Source: Croceimicrobium sp965658275 (lineage in GTDB: Bacteria > Bacteroidota > Bacteroidia > Flavobacteriales > Schleiferiaceae). Taken from it: a stretch of 18,322 nucleotides of DNA. The notes beneath the pieces are model-generated. The model saw nothing but the letters and a program-made list of their open reading frames with translations, had not been told where the DNA came from and ran no database searches. This document shows, in pieces, positions 6,939 through 14,482 of the stretch. Positions within the stretch are counted from its first letter, which is position 1, and the number at the start of each line of letters is the position of its first letter. Location of the stretch: contig CBFHRN010000039.1 in the NCBI GenBank assembly GCA_965658275.1, positions 1 to 18,322 of the forward strand. Direction: 5' to 3'. Position numbers and translations under genes: made by a program.

Positions 6939-6946
6939 TACGTTTG
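6939..6946 (+). promoter_or_regulatory. Possible distal -7 element for clpX
   Basis: TACGTTTG matches TAnnTTTG and starts 2 bp after the clpP stop codon. No TTTG lies at the expected upstream distance. A transcript from here would carry the 6966-6997 hairpin in its leader. Confidence 0.3.
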
Positions 6947-6965
6947 TATTAAAAGATTAGAATTT

Positions 6966-7006
6966 GGATCCGTTCCAGAGGCTCTGGGACGGATTCCTTA
7001 TTTTTG
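6966..7006 (+). terminator. Hairpin between clpP and clpX, probable terminator or attenuator
   Basis: ATCCGTTCCAGA (6968-6979) pairs with TCTGGGACGGAT (6983-6994) through 12 bp, including one G-T pair, around a 3-nt loop, with two more G-C pairs outside a one-base bulge. The T-rich run TTATTTTTG follows. It could stop clpP transcripts or modulate read-through into clpX. Confidence 0.65.
6999..7006 (+). promoter_or_regulatory. Putative -7 element of clpX inside the terminator T-tract
   Basis: TATTTTTG is an exact TAnnTTTG match placed 15 bp before the clpX ATG, giving a leader of roughly 10 nt. The region where a -33 element should lie is the 3' part of the hairpin and shows no TTTG. Confidence 0.45.
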
Positions 7007-7021
7007 TATTTTACTATTTGT

Positions 7022-8278
7022 ATGAGCTCCAAGAAGGAAAGTTTAAGTTGTTCATTTTGCGGTCGCGAAAAGAAGGATACCAATGTGTTAATTGCGGGTA
7101 TCAACGGGCATATTTGCGATCATTGCATCCGCCAGGCTTACGGCATTGTGGTGGAGGAAATGAATACCAAGGAGCACAAAGAACTAAGTCAGTCTTTGCG
7201 CCTTGTGAAGCCCCGAGAGATCAAAAAGTTTTTGGATGAATATGTTATAGGGCAGGATGAAGCAAAGCGTATTCTTGCGGTAGCAGTTTACAATCATTAT
7301 AAACGATTAAACACTATCCAAAAAACAGAGGTCAAGGAAGACGAGGTTGAAATTGATAAGTCCAACATTATGTTGGTCGGCGAAACAGGAACGGGAAAGA
7401 CACTTTTAGCCCGCACTATTGCGAAGATGTTAAATGTGCCTTTTACTATTGTCGACGCAACTGTGCTTACAGAGGCAGGCTACGTTGGTGAGGATGTCGA
7501 AAGTATTCTTACTCGCTTATTACAAGCAGCGAATTACGACCAAAAGGCCGCAGAACGAGGTATTATCTTTATCGATGAGATAGATAAAATTGCCCGAAAA
7601 AGTGATAATCCTTCGATAACTAGAGATGTAAGTGGTGAAGGTGTACAACAGGCACTTCTAAAGCTTTTGGAAGGCACTAAAGTAAATGTGCCCCCCCAAG
7701 GTGGTCGTAAGCATCCGGATCAAAAGTTTATTGAGGTCGATACCCGTAATATTTTGTTCGTGGCTGGTGGTGCTTTTGATGGAATTAGCCGAAACATCGC
7801 CAATCGGCTTAATACCAAGGCGGTAGGGTTTCATTCCTCTAAAGATCGAGAAAGTTTTGATGAGCTGAATATGCTTCAGTACGTGGCTCCTCAGGATTTA
7901 AAAAGTTTTGGTTTGATTCCAGAATTAATTGGTCGTATACCTGTCATTACTCACCTCAATCCGCTTACACGGGATGTCTTAAAGCAAATTTTGACACAGC
8001 CTAAAAATGCCATCATTAAGCAGTACATGCAATTACTTAAGATGGATGGCGTGGAGCTAGATTTCAAAGAGGAGGCCATTGACTATGTAGTCGATAAAGC
8101 CATGGAATTTAAGTTAGGGGCAAGAGGATTACGCTCTATCATTGAGTCCATACTCACAGATGCCATGTTTGAGCTTCCAGGTGAAGTTGACGAAGGTTAT
8201 ACCTTGGTGGTAGATGCTGATTATGCTGCGGAGCGAATCAATAAAATGTCTATGAAAGCCCTTAAAGCCGTTAGCTAA
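7022..8278 (+). CDS. clpX: ATP-dependent Clp protease ATP-binding subunit ClpX
   Basis: This AAA+ unfoldase recognises substrates and threads them into ClpP. The ATG at 7022 gives 418 residues, normal for the family; the in-frame TTG at 7004 is less likely. The N-terminal zinc domain has C10-x2-C13 and C32-x2-C35. Walker A is GETGTGKT (120-127), the pore loop GYVG (153-156), Walker B IIFIDEID (181-188), the RKH loop 229-231, the ClpP-docking loop VGF (268-270, IGF in E. coli), and sensor II GARGLR (366-371). All key residues are present. The last 8 bp overlap the 3' end of the convergent dihydrofolate reductase gene, leaving no room for a terminator. Confidence 0.97.
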   Translation: MSSKKESLSCSFCGREKKDTNVLIAGINGHICDHCIRQAYGIVVEEMNTKEHKELSQSLRLVKPREIKKFLDEYVIGQDEAKRILAVAVYNHYKRLNTIQKTEVKEDEVEIDKSNIMLVGETGTGKTLLARTIAKMLNVPFTIVDATVLTEAGYVGEDVESILTRLLQAANYDQKAAERGIIFIDEIDKIARKSDNPSITRDVSGEGVQQALLKLLEGTKVNVPPQGGRKHPDQKFIEVDTRNILFVAGGAFDGISRNIANRLNTKAVGFHSSKDRESFDELNMLQYVAPQDLKSFGLIPELIGRIPVITHLNPLTRDVLKQILTQPKNAIIKQYMQLLKMDGVELDFKEEAIDYVVDKAMEFKLGARGLRSIIESILTDAMFELPGEVDEGYTLVVDADYAAERINKMSMKALKAVS

Positions 8279-8765
8279 GGCTAATTTTCTTATAAGTTAA
8301 AAACTCATAGGGGTGGGCGTGTTTATCGTCCGCCTCTTTTTTTTCACCTCGAGCTAATTTCCAAATTGAGGGATCAAATTCAGGGAAAAAGGTATCACCT
8401 TCATATTCGGCTTCAATTAAGGTAAGCTCAATGGTATTGGCAAAGTTTAAACTCTGCTTGTAGATTTCGGCCCCACCAACGATAAAGGGTTGATCATCAT
8501 TCTCTACCATTGCTAAGGCTTCTTCTAAACTTCCGGCAATTTTGCAACCTTCTGCCTGGTAATCCTTTTGTCTTGTAATAATTATGTTTACCCTTTTTGG
8601 GAGAGGTCTACCTACACTTTCAAAAGTTTTCCGACCCATAATAACGTGGTGTCCTGAAGTTAAGCTCTTAAAGTGTTTTAAGTCTTCAGGGAAATGCCAA
8701 ATTAAATCATTGTCTTTACCAATGACTCTATTCTTTGCCATAGCGGCGATTAGGGTAAGATTCAT
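8271..8765 (-). CDS. folA: Dihydrofolate reductase
   Basis: It reduces dihydrofolate to tetrahydrofolate with NADPH, regenerating the cofactor oxidised by thymidylate synthase. At 164 residues it is typical for bacterial type-I enzymes. Visible signatures are LIAAMAKNRVIGKDNDLIWH near the N-terminus, PEDLKHFK with the active-site acid, VIMGRKTFESVGRPLPKR for NADPH binding, and FIVGGAEIY. It is the last gene of the thyA unit, 6 bp after the TonB-C-domain gene, so it depends on the upstream promoter. Its stop codon lies within the end of clpX on the opposite strand. The symbol follows the common chromosomal name. Confidence 0.96.
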   Translation of the reverse strand: MNLTLIAAMAKNRVIGKDNDLIWHFPEDLKHFKSLTSGHHVIMGRKTFESVGRPLPKRVNIIITRQKDYQAEGCKIAGSLEEALAMVENDDQPFIVGGAEIYKQSLNFANTIELTLIEAEYEGDTFFPEFDPSIWKLARGEKKEADDKHAHPYEFLTYKKISLS

Positions 8766-8771
8766 AGAAGC

Positions 8772-9236
8772 TTATTTCAATTTGGCATTTATGGGTAGGG
8801 TGTAAGACATTCGCACGGGCTTTCCGCGTTGATAAGCGGGCTTCACGATTTTAAGTTTTTTAACCACTCTTACACATTCTCGATCGAGGTTGTAGCTCAC
8901 ACCACGCACAACTTCAACATTACCTATGGAGGCATGTTTCTCTACAACAAAACTGACATAAACCCGGCCTTGAATACCTGCTTTACGATCTTCATCAGGA
9001 TATTGAAAGTTTTCTCCAACCTGCCTTAGAACTTGTTGTTGAAAACAAGCTCTCTGCTCATTATTTGAGAAGTCTTCAGAACAGCCAAAAGCTTGAGGCA
9101 ATGATTCCACCACTGCAAAACTGAATATCTTTTCACTGTCTTCTTTGGAGATGATTGATTGTGCCGAAAGACCTCCTGTTACAAGGCTGAAAAGAAGAAG
9201 GTGTAGTAATTGTATTCTGCTTGTTAAATTACCCAT
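8772..9236 (-). CDS. Small secreted protein with a TonB C-terminal domain
   Basis: The product has 154 residues with a signal peptide at about 1-25 (LLHLLLFSLVTGGLSA) and a TonB_C-like fold at about 75-153: YPDEDRKAGIQGRVYVSFVV, the IGNVEVVRGV strand, LDRECVRVVKKL and the YTLPINAKL end. There is no membrane anchor beyond the signal sequence and no proline-rich linker, so it is not a standard energy-transducing TonB; it is probably a periplasmic or lipid-free envelope protein. Cysteines at 52, 64 and 121 could form a disulfide. It sits 10 bp after thyA and 6 bp before the dihydrofolate reductase gene, so it is co-transcribed with folate genes without an obvious functional link. The domain call is firm; its role is unknown. 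Confidence 0.8.
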   Translation of the reverse strand: MGNLTSRIQLLHLLLFSLVTGGLSAQSIISKEDSEKIFSFAVVESLPQAFGCSEDFSNNEQRACFQQQVLRQVGENFQYPDEDRKAGIQGRVYVSFVVEKHASIGNVEVVRGVSYNLDRECVRVVKKLKIVKPAYQRGKPVRMSYTLPINAKLK

Positions 9237-9246
9237 ATCAAATGAT

Positions 9247-10152
9247 TTAAACTGCCACTTGTGCTCGAATAGCAGGGTGGGGGTTGTAGTTTTCTAATTC
9301 GAAATCCTCGAATGTGAAATCAAACAAATTTTTGATTTCGGAATTAATCTTCATTTGGGGAAGCGGACGGAAGTCGCGACTTAATTGCTCCCGGGTTTGA
9401 TCTAAATGATTTTCATACAAGTGGGCATCACCAAAGGTATGAACGAAATCACCTAGCTCTAAATCACAGACTTGCGCTATCATCATGGTAAACAATGCAT
9501 AGGAGGCAATATTAAACGGAACACCTAAAAAGACATCTGCGCTGCGCTGATACAGCTGACAGCTGAGCTTGTTATCGGCCACATAAAATTGAAATAGGGT
9601 ATGACAAGGAGGTAATCCAGATTTGGCCATCACCGGAATGTCCTTTGGGTTCCAAGCAGAAATAATGTGTCTACGGCTGTCTGGCTTAGCTTTTAAATCT
9701 TCCAGCAAACCTTTAATCTGGTCAACGCCCTCAAAATTGCGCCACTGTCTGCCGTAAACCGGTCCTAATTCACCCCATTTGTTGGCGAAGTCCTCATTTT
9801 CGATGATCTGCGACTTGAAATTTTGCAACTCAGCTTTCCACTCTTCTGAGTATTTTGGAAGCTTTTCTGCCAAATTATTTTGCACAAGGTAGTTTTGGAA
9901 GGGCCATTCGTTCCAAATATTGACTCCATTCTTCACCAAATAACGAATATTGGTATCGCCAGCAATAAACCAAAGCAGCTCATGGATAATCGACTTTAAG
10001 TGGACCTTTTTTGTGGTTACCAAGGGGAAGCCTTCTTGTAAATTAAATCGCATTTGGTATCCAAAAACCGATAAGGTATTGATGCCGGTTCGGTTTTCTT
10101 TCATCACCCCATTGTCGAGGATATGCTTCATTAAATCGTGGTACTGCTGCAT
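9247..10152 (-). CDS. thyA: Thymidylate synthase
   Basis: It methylates dUMP to dTMP using methylenetetrahydrofolate, the only de novo source of dTMP in most cells. At 301 residues it is about 37 longer than the E. coli enzyme. The extra part lies at roughly 85-125, between WNEWPFQNYL and WGELGPVYGRQW, in the region where Lactobacillus-type enzymes also have an insert. The catalytic cysteine is C183 in LPPCHTLFQFY. SRRHIISAWNP (159-169) supplies phosphate-binding arginines, and QRSADVFLGVPFNIASYA and HTFGDAHLYENH form the substrate and folate sites. It is first in the thyA, TonB-C, DHFR unit. The 142-bp divergent spacer towards glycogen synthase shows no convincing promoter consensus. Confidence 0.97.
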   Translation of the reverse strand: MQQYHDLMKHILDNGVMKENRTGINTLSVFGYQMRFNLQEGFPLVTTKKVHLKSIIHELLWFIAGDTNIRYLVKNGVNIWNEWPFQNYLVQNNLAEKLPKYSEEWKAELQNFKSQIIENEDFANKWGELGPVYGRQWRNFEGVDQIKGLLEDLKAKPDSRRHIISAWNPKDIPVMAKSGLPPCHTLFQFYVADNKLSCQLYQRSADVFLGVPFNIASYALFTMMIAQVCDLELGDFVHTFGDAHLYENHLDQTREQLSRDFRPLPQMKINSEIKNLFDFTFEDFELENYNPHPAIRAQVAV

Positions 10153-10294
10153 ATTTCTGCTTTGTCGTAAAAATAGCTTTTGATCATTAAAACCACCTAG
10201 ACCTTGTTTATAAAAAGCCTCCTTGTTAATTTCTTTTGAGAGGTTTAGCGTAATTGAATTTTATTAGCCAATTTTAGAGCAAATTCTTAATGTA
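10153..10294. other. Divergent intergenic spacer, thyA / glycogen synthase
   Basis: This AT-rich 142-bp spacer must hold promoters for both divergent genes. I find only imperfect matches to TAnnTTTG (for example TATTTTTA on the minus strand about 25 bp before thyA), without a properly spaced TTTG. No hairpin or small ORF stands out. Confidence 0.5.
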
Positions 10295-12097
10295 ATGTCA
10301 GCTATCCATCAGAAGATATTGATTGAATGTTCGTGGGAAGTTTGTAACCAGATTGGTGGTATATACACCGTTTTGCGTTCCAAGGTTCCAGCGATGATTG
10401 AAAAATGGGGAGATAACTATTGTCTTTTAGGGCCTTTGTCTGATCCCAATATAGATGCCGAATTGGAAGATATTACAGACTTGAGTGATCCTATCGCAAG
10501 AGCCGTGCAGGGTTTACGTGATGAGGGGCTCGAAGTGCGCTATGCGCGCTGGTTGGTTACTGGTCGTCCTAAGGTGGTGTTAATTCGTCCGGACCAATTC
10601 TTTAATCAACTTCCCGAGATTCAAGACTATTACAAATCAAAGTTTGGCTTGAGTCAGGATTCCAATAATAAGCTATTTAATGAAATGCTCATTTGGGCTA
10701 GAGCCAACGTGAAGTTTCTTTTGGCATTGGAAAAGCAGGTAGGAGAGAAGAATATGATTCTTCACTTCCATGAGTGGATGGCTGCGGCGCCTATTTTGGA
10801 TTTAGCGGAAGAGAAGCCAAATATCGCAACTACCTTTACGACGCATGCCACCATTTTAGGGAGGTATTTAGCGATGTCTTACCCTTCGTTCTATTCCGAA
10901 TTGGCGAATTTCGATTGGCGTAAAGAAGCGCGGCATTTTGGTATTTTACCCCTTGCTGAGCTTGAGAGGCTGGTGGCGAATAAGGCAAGTAGTTTTACGA
11001 CGGTTAGTGAAGTGACCGCTTTGGAATGCATTCACCTTTTAGGGAAAACTCCCGATGAGGTAACCCCCAACGGTTTAAATATCAAGCGTTTTGTGGCCAT
11101 GCATGAGGTTCAAAACCTGCATCAAGAGTTTAAAGAGAAACTGCATGACTTTACCATCGGTCACTTTTTTCCAAGCTATTCTTTTGATCTAGATAATACC
11201 TTGTACTTTTTCACATCAGGCCGCTATGAGTTTAGCAATAAGGGTTATGATATTAGCCTGAGAGCTTTGAATCTGCTCAATGAAAGGATGAAGAAAGAAG
11301 GCATCGATACAACGGTAGTGATGTTCTTCATTACCAACCGTGAGACTTGGTCTATCAACCCAAAAGTGCTGCAATCCAATGGGGTTCTTCAGGAAATTCG
11401 AAAAAGTGTAAGAGCTATTCAGGGTCAAATTGGAAAACGACTTTTTCAGGAGGCGGTGAGTTCGGAGAAAGACCATCGATTACCTGAAACTGCGGGTATG
11501 GTAGACGATTACTGGAAATTACGCTACCGACGTACCATTCAATCCTGGAAATCAGAGGAGTGGCCCTACATTACCACGCACAATTTGAAAGATGATCAAG
11601 GAGATCAGATTTTAAATGAAATGCGAGGTTTGAAAATGTTTAATAGTCCACTCGATCGCGTTAAGGTGGTTTACCACCCTGAGTTTATTAAGAGTACAAA
11701 TCCATTGTTTGGAATCGACTACAATGATTTTGTGCGCGGTTGTCATTTAGGAATTTTCCCAAGTTATTATGAGCCCTGGGGTTATACTCCGTTGGAATGT
11801 ATTGCGCGCGGGGTACCAACGGTTACCTCAGATCTCTCGGGTTTTGGTAAATACGTTCAAGGCATGGAGGGAGCGAAAGAAGATCAAGGGATATTTGTTT
11901 TGCGCAGGGAAGATCGTTCATTGGACGATGTTGTTGAAGACTTGGCAACTTACTTATTACATTTCGTTAAGCACAATCGACGGTATCGAATAATCCAGCG
12001 TAGTAGGGCAGAAGATTTCTCCGAACACTTTGATTGGAAGAATCTCTTGCATCATTATGAGAAAGCCTACACTATTGCTACGGAAAAGAACCCTTAG
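10295..12097 (+). CDS. Glycogen synthase, GT3 (eukaryote-like) family
   Basis: It transfers glucose from a nucleotide sugar, probably UDP-glucose as in the GT3 family, to growing alpha-1,4-glucan. The product has 600 residues. Landmarks of the animal/fungal glycogen synthase family run through it: ECSWEVCNQIGGIYTVLRSK (11-30), HFHEWMAA (157-164), TTHATILGRYL (182-192), SGRYEFSNKGYD (308-319) with R310 and K316 spaced as in yeast Gsy2, and RGCHLGIFPSYYEPWGYTPL (481-500). The catalytic pair is E493/E501, 8 apart as in yeast. It is shorter than eukaryotic forms because the regulatory phosphorylation and arginine-cluster tail is missing. This differs from the ADP-glucose GT5 GlgA of most bacteria, although GT3 members are known in Bacteroidota. 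It stands alone on this strand and overlaps the convergent transporter gene by 4 bp. Confidence 0.93.
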   Translation: MSAIHQKILIECSWEVCNQIGGIYTVLRSKVPAMIEKWGDNYCLLGPLSDPNIDAELEDITDLSDPIARAVQGLRDEGLEVRYARWLVTGRPKVVLIRPDQFFNQLPEIQDYYKSKFGLSQDSNNKLFNEMLIWARANVKFLLALEKQVGEKNMILHFHEWMAAAPILDLAEEKPNIATTFTTHATILGRYLAMSYPSFYSELANFDWRKEARHFGILPLAELERLVANKASSFTTVSEVTALECIHLLGKTPDEVTPNGLNIKRFVAMHEVQNLHQEFKEKLHDFTIGHFFPSYSFDLDNTLYFFTSGRYEFSNKGYDISLRALNLLNERMKKEGIDTTVVMFFITNRETWSINPKVLQSNGVLQEIRKSVRAIQGQIGKRLFQEAVSSEKDHRLPETAGMVDDYWKLRYRRTIQSWKSEEWPYITTHNLKDDQGDQILNEMRGLKMFNSPLDRVKVVYHPEFIKSTNPLFGIDYNDFVRGCHLGIFPSYYEPWGYTPLECIARGVPTVTSDLSGFGKYVQGMEGAKEDQGIFVLRREDRSLDDVVEDLATYLLHFVKHNRRYRIIQRSRAEDFSEHFDWKNLLHHYEKAYTIATEKNP

Positions 12098-13812
12098 ATT
12101 AACATTCCAACGATAACGGCCGTGAAAAGGCTTGCCATGGTTCCAGCAATGAGAGCCTTGAAGCCTAGTCTGGATAGGTCTCCTCGTCTTGAGGGGGCTA
12201 GTGAGCCTATTCCGCCAATCTGAATTCCAATGCTGGCAAAGTTGGAGAATCCGCACAGGATGTAGGTAGCGATTATAATGGATTTCTCGGAGCTAAATTT
12301 ACCGGCATCCATGAGCTCCCCTAGGGAAACATAGGCCACAAACTCATTGAGAATAGTCTTCTCGCCTAAAAGCTGTCCAACCAAGAATATATCGTCGTTG
12401 GCAACCCCCATAAGCCAGGTGATTGGAGCTAGGCAATAGCCCAATATGAATTCCATTGAGAAGCCATCGTATTGGCCATTAGTGAAACTCATCACCCATT
12501 CGTTTAACCCGCTAATGTCGCCAATGAAGTCTTTCAATAGGGCATTTACCATGGCAACCAAGGCTATAAATACCAAAAGCATAGCACCCACGTTTACTGC
12601 GAGTTTTAATCCATCCGTGGTGCCATTGGTGATGGCCTCTAAGGCATTATCCCCAATTTTTTGTTTACCCAAATGCATTTCATTATTTACTTCCTTGGTT
12701 TCAGGAAGAAGGATTTTTGCTGCCACTACTGCTGCTGGGGCGCTCATTACAGAAGCCGCTAAAAGATGCTTAGCGAAGAAAGCTTGCTGGACTAAATCGT
12801 CTCCTCCTAAAAAGCCAATATAAGCTGCAAGAACACCACCGGCGATGGTGGCCATACCACCACTCATGATACAGAGCAGTTCACTTCGGGTCATTTTATT
12901 GATATAGGGTTTTACTAATAAGGGTGACTCGGTTTGTCCAAGAAAAATATTTCCGGCTGCAGATAAAGCTTCAGCTCCGCTGAGCTTCATGGTGCGTTTC
13001 ATAATCCATGCGAAGGCATAAACTATTTTCTGCATCACACCGTAGTAGAAAAGTAAACTCGTTAGAGCAGAAAAGAAGATTACCGTGGGTAAAACTTTGA
13101 ACGCAAATATGTAGCCCAGTGAGCTCGTCTCATTAATCAGTTCACCAAATAGGAATTTGGCCCCAACATCGGTGAAACTCAGTAAAATCACAAACTTTTG
13201 GGAGAGCCAATCAAAGCCATCTCTAATAAAATTGACCTTCAGAATAGCAAGGGCGAAAATGATTTGGATCAATAGGCCTTTCAAAACCAATGGCCAATTC
13301 ACCGACTTTCGTTTAGAGGACATAGCAAAGCTTAGCGCAATCAAAACGAATAAGCCCATGACCCCTCTTAATATTGTTTTGAGATCAAAATCATTTTGAG
13401 TAAAATCGTAATCGAGTGGTAAGCCTTGAACCTTGCTAGAGCTAATTAGCTTAGATGGCGCATCCTTTCTGAACCGATAATGCACCTTATTTTCTTCGAA
13501 CTCAAGAATAGAGTCGTTAGCTATTAATATTGAATAGTACCGGCTTGTGTCGGACGGAGCGGAATAATGGAAAATGAGCGTTTTACCTGTGCTGTCTTCG
13601 CTGAATTCGTACTGTCCCCACGCTTTTAAATTTTTGGCCGCAAGCTGGTAATAAAAGCTATCGTTATCGAAAAGTCGTAAACTGTCTTGGTCGCCAATTT
13701 TGAAAATGGCCTTTCCCTCAATTTCGATGGCATCAAAGCGCCATTCACCTGTAGTTTGGCCCAAAGAAGAAAACTGGACAAGAAATGCAAGGAGGAAAAG
13801 GATCGGGCGCAT
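12094..13812 (-). CDS. NupC-type (CNT) nucleoside transporter with periplasmic N-terminal domain
   Basis: This inner-membrane, ion-coupled nucleoside importer has 572 residues, whereas plain bacterial NupC has about 400. Residues 1-19 look like a signal peptide (MRPILFLLAFLVQFSSLGQT). Residues 22-116 form a soluble beta-rich segment (GEWRFDAIEIEGKAIFKIG to KVHYRFRK) reminiscent of small lipocalin-like domains. The transporter starts at about 147 with its first membrane helix. CNT landmarks are SAAGNIFLGQTESPLLVKPY (284-303), the gating-domain SGGMATIAGGVLAAYIG, a NEFVAYVSLGEL motif, and GFSNFASIGIQIGGIGSLAP near the end. It is last in the etfB-etfA-nuclease operon, 45 bp after its upstream neighbour. 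Nucleoside uptake fits with the nearby thyA. The N-terminal domain's role is unknown. Confidence 0.9.
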   Translation of the reverse strand: MRPILFLLAFLVQFSSLGQTTGEWRFDAIEIEGKAIFKIGDQDSLRLFDNDSFYYQLAAKNLKAWGQYEFSEDSTGKTLIFHYSAPSDTSRYYSILIANDSILEFEENKVHYRFRKDAPSKLISSSKVQGLPLDYDFTQNDFDLKTILRGVMGLFVLIALSFAMSSKRKSVNWPLVLKGLLIQIIFALAILKVNFIRDGFDWLSQKFVILLSFTDVGAKFLFGELINETSSLGYIFAFKVLPTVIFFSALTSLLFYYGVMQKIVYAFAWIMKRTMKLSGAEALSAAGNIFLGQTESPLLVKPYINKMTRSELLCIMSGGMATIAGGVLAAYIGFLGGDDLVQQAFFAKHLLAASVMSAPAAVVAAKILLPETKEVNNEMHLGKQKIGDNALEAITNGTTDGLKLAVNVGAMLLVFIALVAMVNALLKDFIGDISGLNEWVMSFTNGQYDGFSMEFILGYCLAPITWLMGVANDDIFLVGQLLGEKTILNEFVAYVSLGELMDAGKFSSEKSIIIATYILCGFSNFASIGIQIGGIGSLAPSRRGDLSRLGFKALIAGTMASLFTAVIVGMLI

Positions 13813-13857
13813 GCTGGTTTTTTGATTGAAAGCGAATTTAACAAAGATTGCTAAACA

Positions 13858-14478
13858 TCAATCTCCTTTCTCCCTTTTGTCAATCTCATCCCTGAGGCGA
13901 GCTGCTTTTTCGTAATCTTCGTTTTGAACCGCTTCGTTCATCTGCTTTTTAAGACTTTCGAGGCTTTGGGTAGATAGGAGACCCGAAGATTTGCTGGAAT
14001 CCGGGCTTTTGGTCTCGCTTTTAGTAGGTTTCGGAGTACTTGGGCTTTCGCTGGAGCTACCGCCTTCTTGCAGAATGATGCCAGCCTTATCCAAAATTTC
14101 CCCGTAGGTGTATATGGGAGTTTTAAAGCGAATGGCCAGCGCAACCGCGTCTGAGGTTCGCGCATCCAAGCTATGCTCCTCTCCATTGCGATCACAAACC
14201 AAGATGGAGTAAAAAACTCCATCTTGTAATTTGTGAATCAAAACTTCCTTAATTTTTATCTGATATTGATCTGCAAAGTTCTTAAATAGATCGTGAGTCA
14301 AAGGTCGCGGTGGATTGACATCTTTTTCCAAAGCAATAGCGATGCTCTGCGCTTCGAAGCCTCCAATAATTATCGGCAAGCGTCGCTCTCCATTTTCTTC
14401 TCCAAGTACCAAAGCATAAGCACCGCTTTGCGTTTGGCTGTAGGAAAGGCCTTTAACAAATAACCTAATACGATCCAT
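13858..14478 (-). CDS. Bifunctional nuclease family protein with UVR motif
   Basis: The product has 206 residues. Residues 1-135 match the BFN/DUF151 fold (YALVLGEENGERRLPIIIGG, FEAQSIAIALE, LDARTSDAVALAIRFKTPIY), a family named after a plant protein with reported RNase and DNase activity. Residues about 136-170 form a low-complexity Ser/Pro/Lys linker. Residues 173-203 are a UvrB/UvrC-type helical hairpin (LESLKKQMNEAVQNEDYEKA, then ARLRDEIDKRE) that usually mediates protein-protein contact. This domain pair is common in Bacteroidota. There is no signal peptide, so it is cytoplasmic. It starts 4 bp after etfA and is followed by the nucleoside transporter, suggesting a link to nucleotide salvage or repair, but its true substrate is unknown. 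Confidence 0.88.
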   Translation of the reverse strand: MDRIRLFVKGLSYSQTQSGAYALVLGEENGERRLPIIIGGFEAQSIAIALEKDVNPPRPLTHDLFKNFADQYQIKIKEVLIHKLQDGVFYSILVCDRNGEEHSLDARTSDAVALAIRFKTPIYTYGEILDKAGIILQEGGSSSESPSTPKPTKSETKSPDSSKSSGLLSTQSLESLKKQMNEAVQNEDYEKAARLRDEIDKREKGD

Positions 14479-14482
14479 TGAA

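Noticed and set aside
6964..7239. A 91-codon plus-strand frame overlapping the start of clpX
   Set aside because: It covers the clpP-clpX hairpin and the coding region of the ClpX zinc domain in another frame; no domain or plausible start site.
13938..14222. A 94-codon minus-strand frame inside the bifunctional nuclease gene
   Set aside because: Out of frame with a gene showing an intact BFN domain and UVR motif; no independent evidence of translation.
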